The notes beneath the pieces are model-generated. The model was not told the DNA's origin. It ran no database searches and saw nothing but the letters and a program-made list of their open reading frames with translations. Of a stretch of 64,000 nucleotides of DNA, positions 63,861 to 64,000 are shown one piece after another. Location: positions 68,320,927-68,384,926 of the forward strand of contig OX243811.1 of assembly GCA_945859605.1 (NCBI GenBank), read 5' to 3'. The stretch comes from Lumbricus rubellus (taxonomy: Eukaryota; Annelida; Clitellata; Crassiclitellata; Lumbricidae). Both the position numbers and the translations under genes were made by a program. Within the stretch, counting starts at the first letter, position 1; every line of letters starts with the position of its first letter.

Positions 63861-64000
63861 TTATAGTTAGGCCTATTCTTCGAAATTGCTTTTAGAAGCC
63901 TGACGAATTATTTCTGCCACCGGCAAAGAAAAAATTATATTAAAGGGCCGGATGGCCCGGATTAACAAATGTGGAGGCCCTGTTCAGTAAAACTGTGGGA

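Overview
This is animal nuclear DNA. It carries spliced protein-coding exons with GT-AG introns, a DEG/ENaC channel gene, two C2H2 zinc-finger genes, LINE, SINE and LTR retroelements, many DNA transposons and long microsatellites. A marine invertebrate is likely, and a deuterostome such as an echinoderm is my best guess. That guess rests on a Gmr1-type LTR retrotransposon (a lineage described mainly from deuterostomes) and on the abundance of the palindrome TAGGCCTA; it is inference only.

Host genes. (1) 2.9-4.8 kb, plus strand: an intact intronless DEG/ENaC sodium-channel subunit of 628 aa. (2) 28.35 kb down to 8.08 kb, minus strand: a nine-exon gene for NDUFAF6, the squalene/phytoene-synthase-like mitochondrial complex I assembly factor. 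I assembled it exon by exon from splice sites, codon phase and family conservation; only the exon 4/5 junction is unresolved. Its roughly 20 kb is mostly introns filled with transposons. (3) 36.7-37.5 kb and 60.7-61.6 kb, plus strand: two C2H2 zinc-finger proteins, the second with a decayed 3' end.

Mobile DNA. About 40-46.4 kb holds a very young LTR retrotransposon with apparently identical 520-bp LTRs, integrase placed before RNase H, and the reverse-transcriptase core missing. LINE remnants (a CR1-like group, an RTE-like group and a third RT group) and tRNA-derived SINEs are scattered throughout. The SINEs share their 3' tail with the CR1-like LINE. hAT-like (8-bp target duplication), Harbinger-like (TTA), mariner-like (TA) and ISL2EU-like (AT) elements can be bounded to the base in many cases.

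The most unusual feature is a set of foldback elements. Their long inverted ends are made of short subrepeats of several unrelated sequences, yet they begin GGT. Five copies, from families A, C and D, are flanked by perfect 9-bp target duplications. Most share an internal body built around the motif GAAGCTGGATTGATGAAAA. Drosophila Foldback (a MULE relative) is the closest model I know. These elements insert into LINEs and into each other, giving nests up to four levels deep (14.98-17.19 kb and 51.5-57.8 kb). In the second nest, paralogous empty sites for two insertions lie elsewhere in the window at 34.1 kb.

The window therefore reads as a few ordinary host genes embedded in recently active, repeatedly nested transposons.
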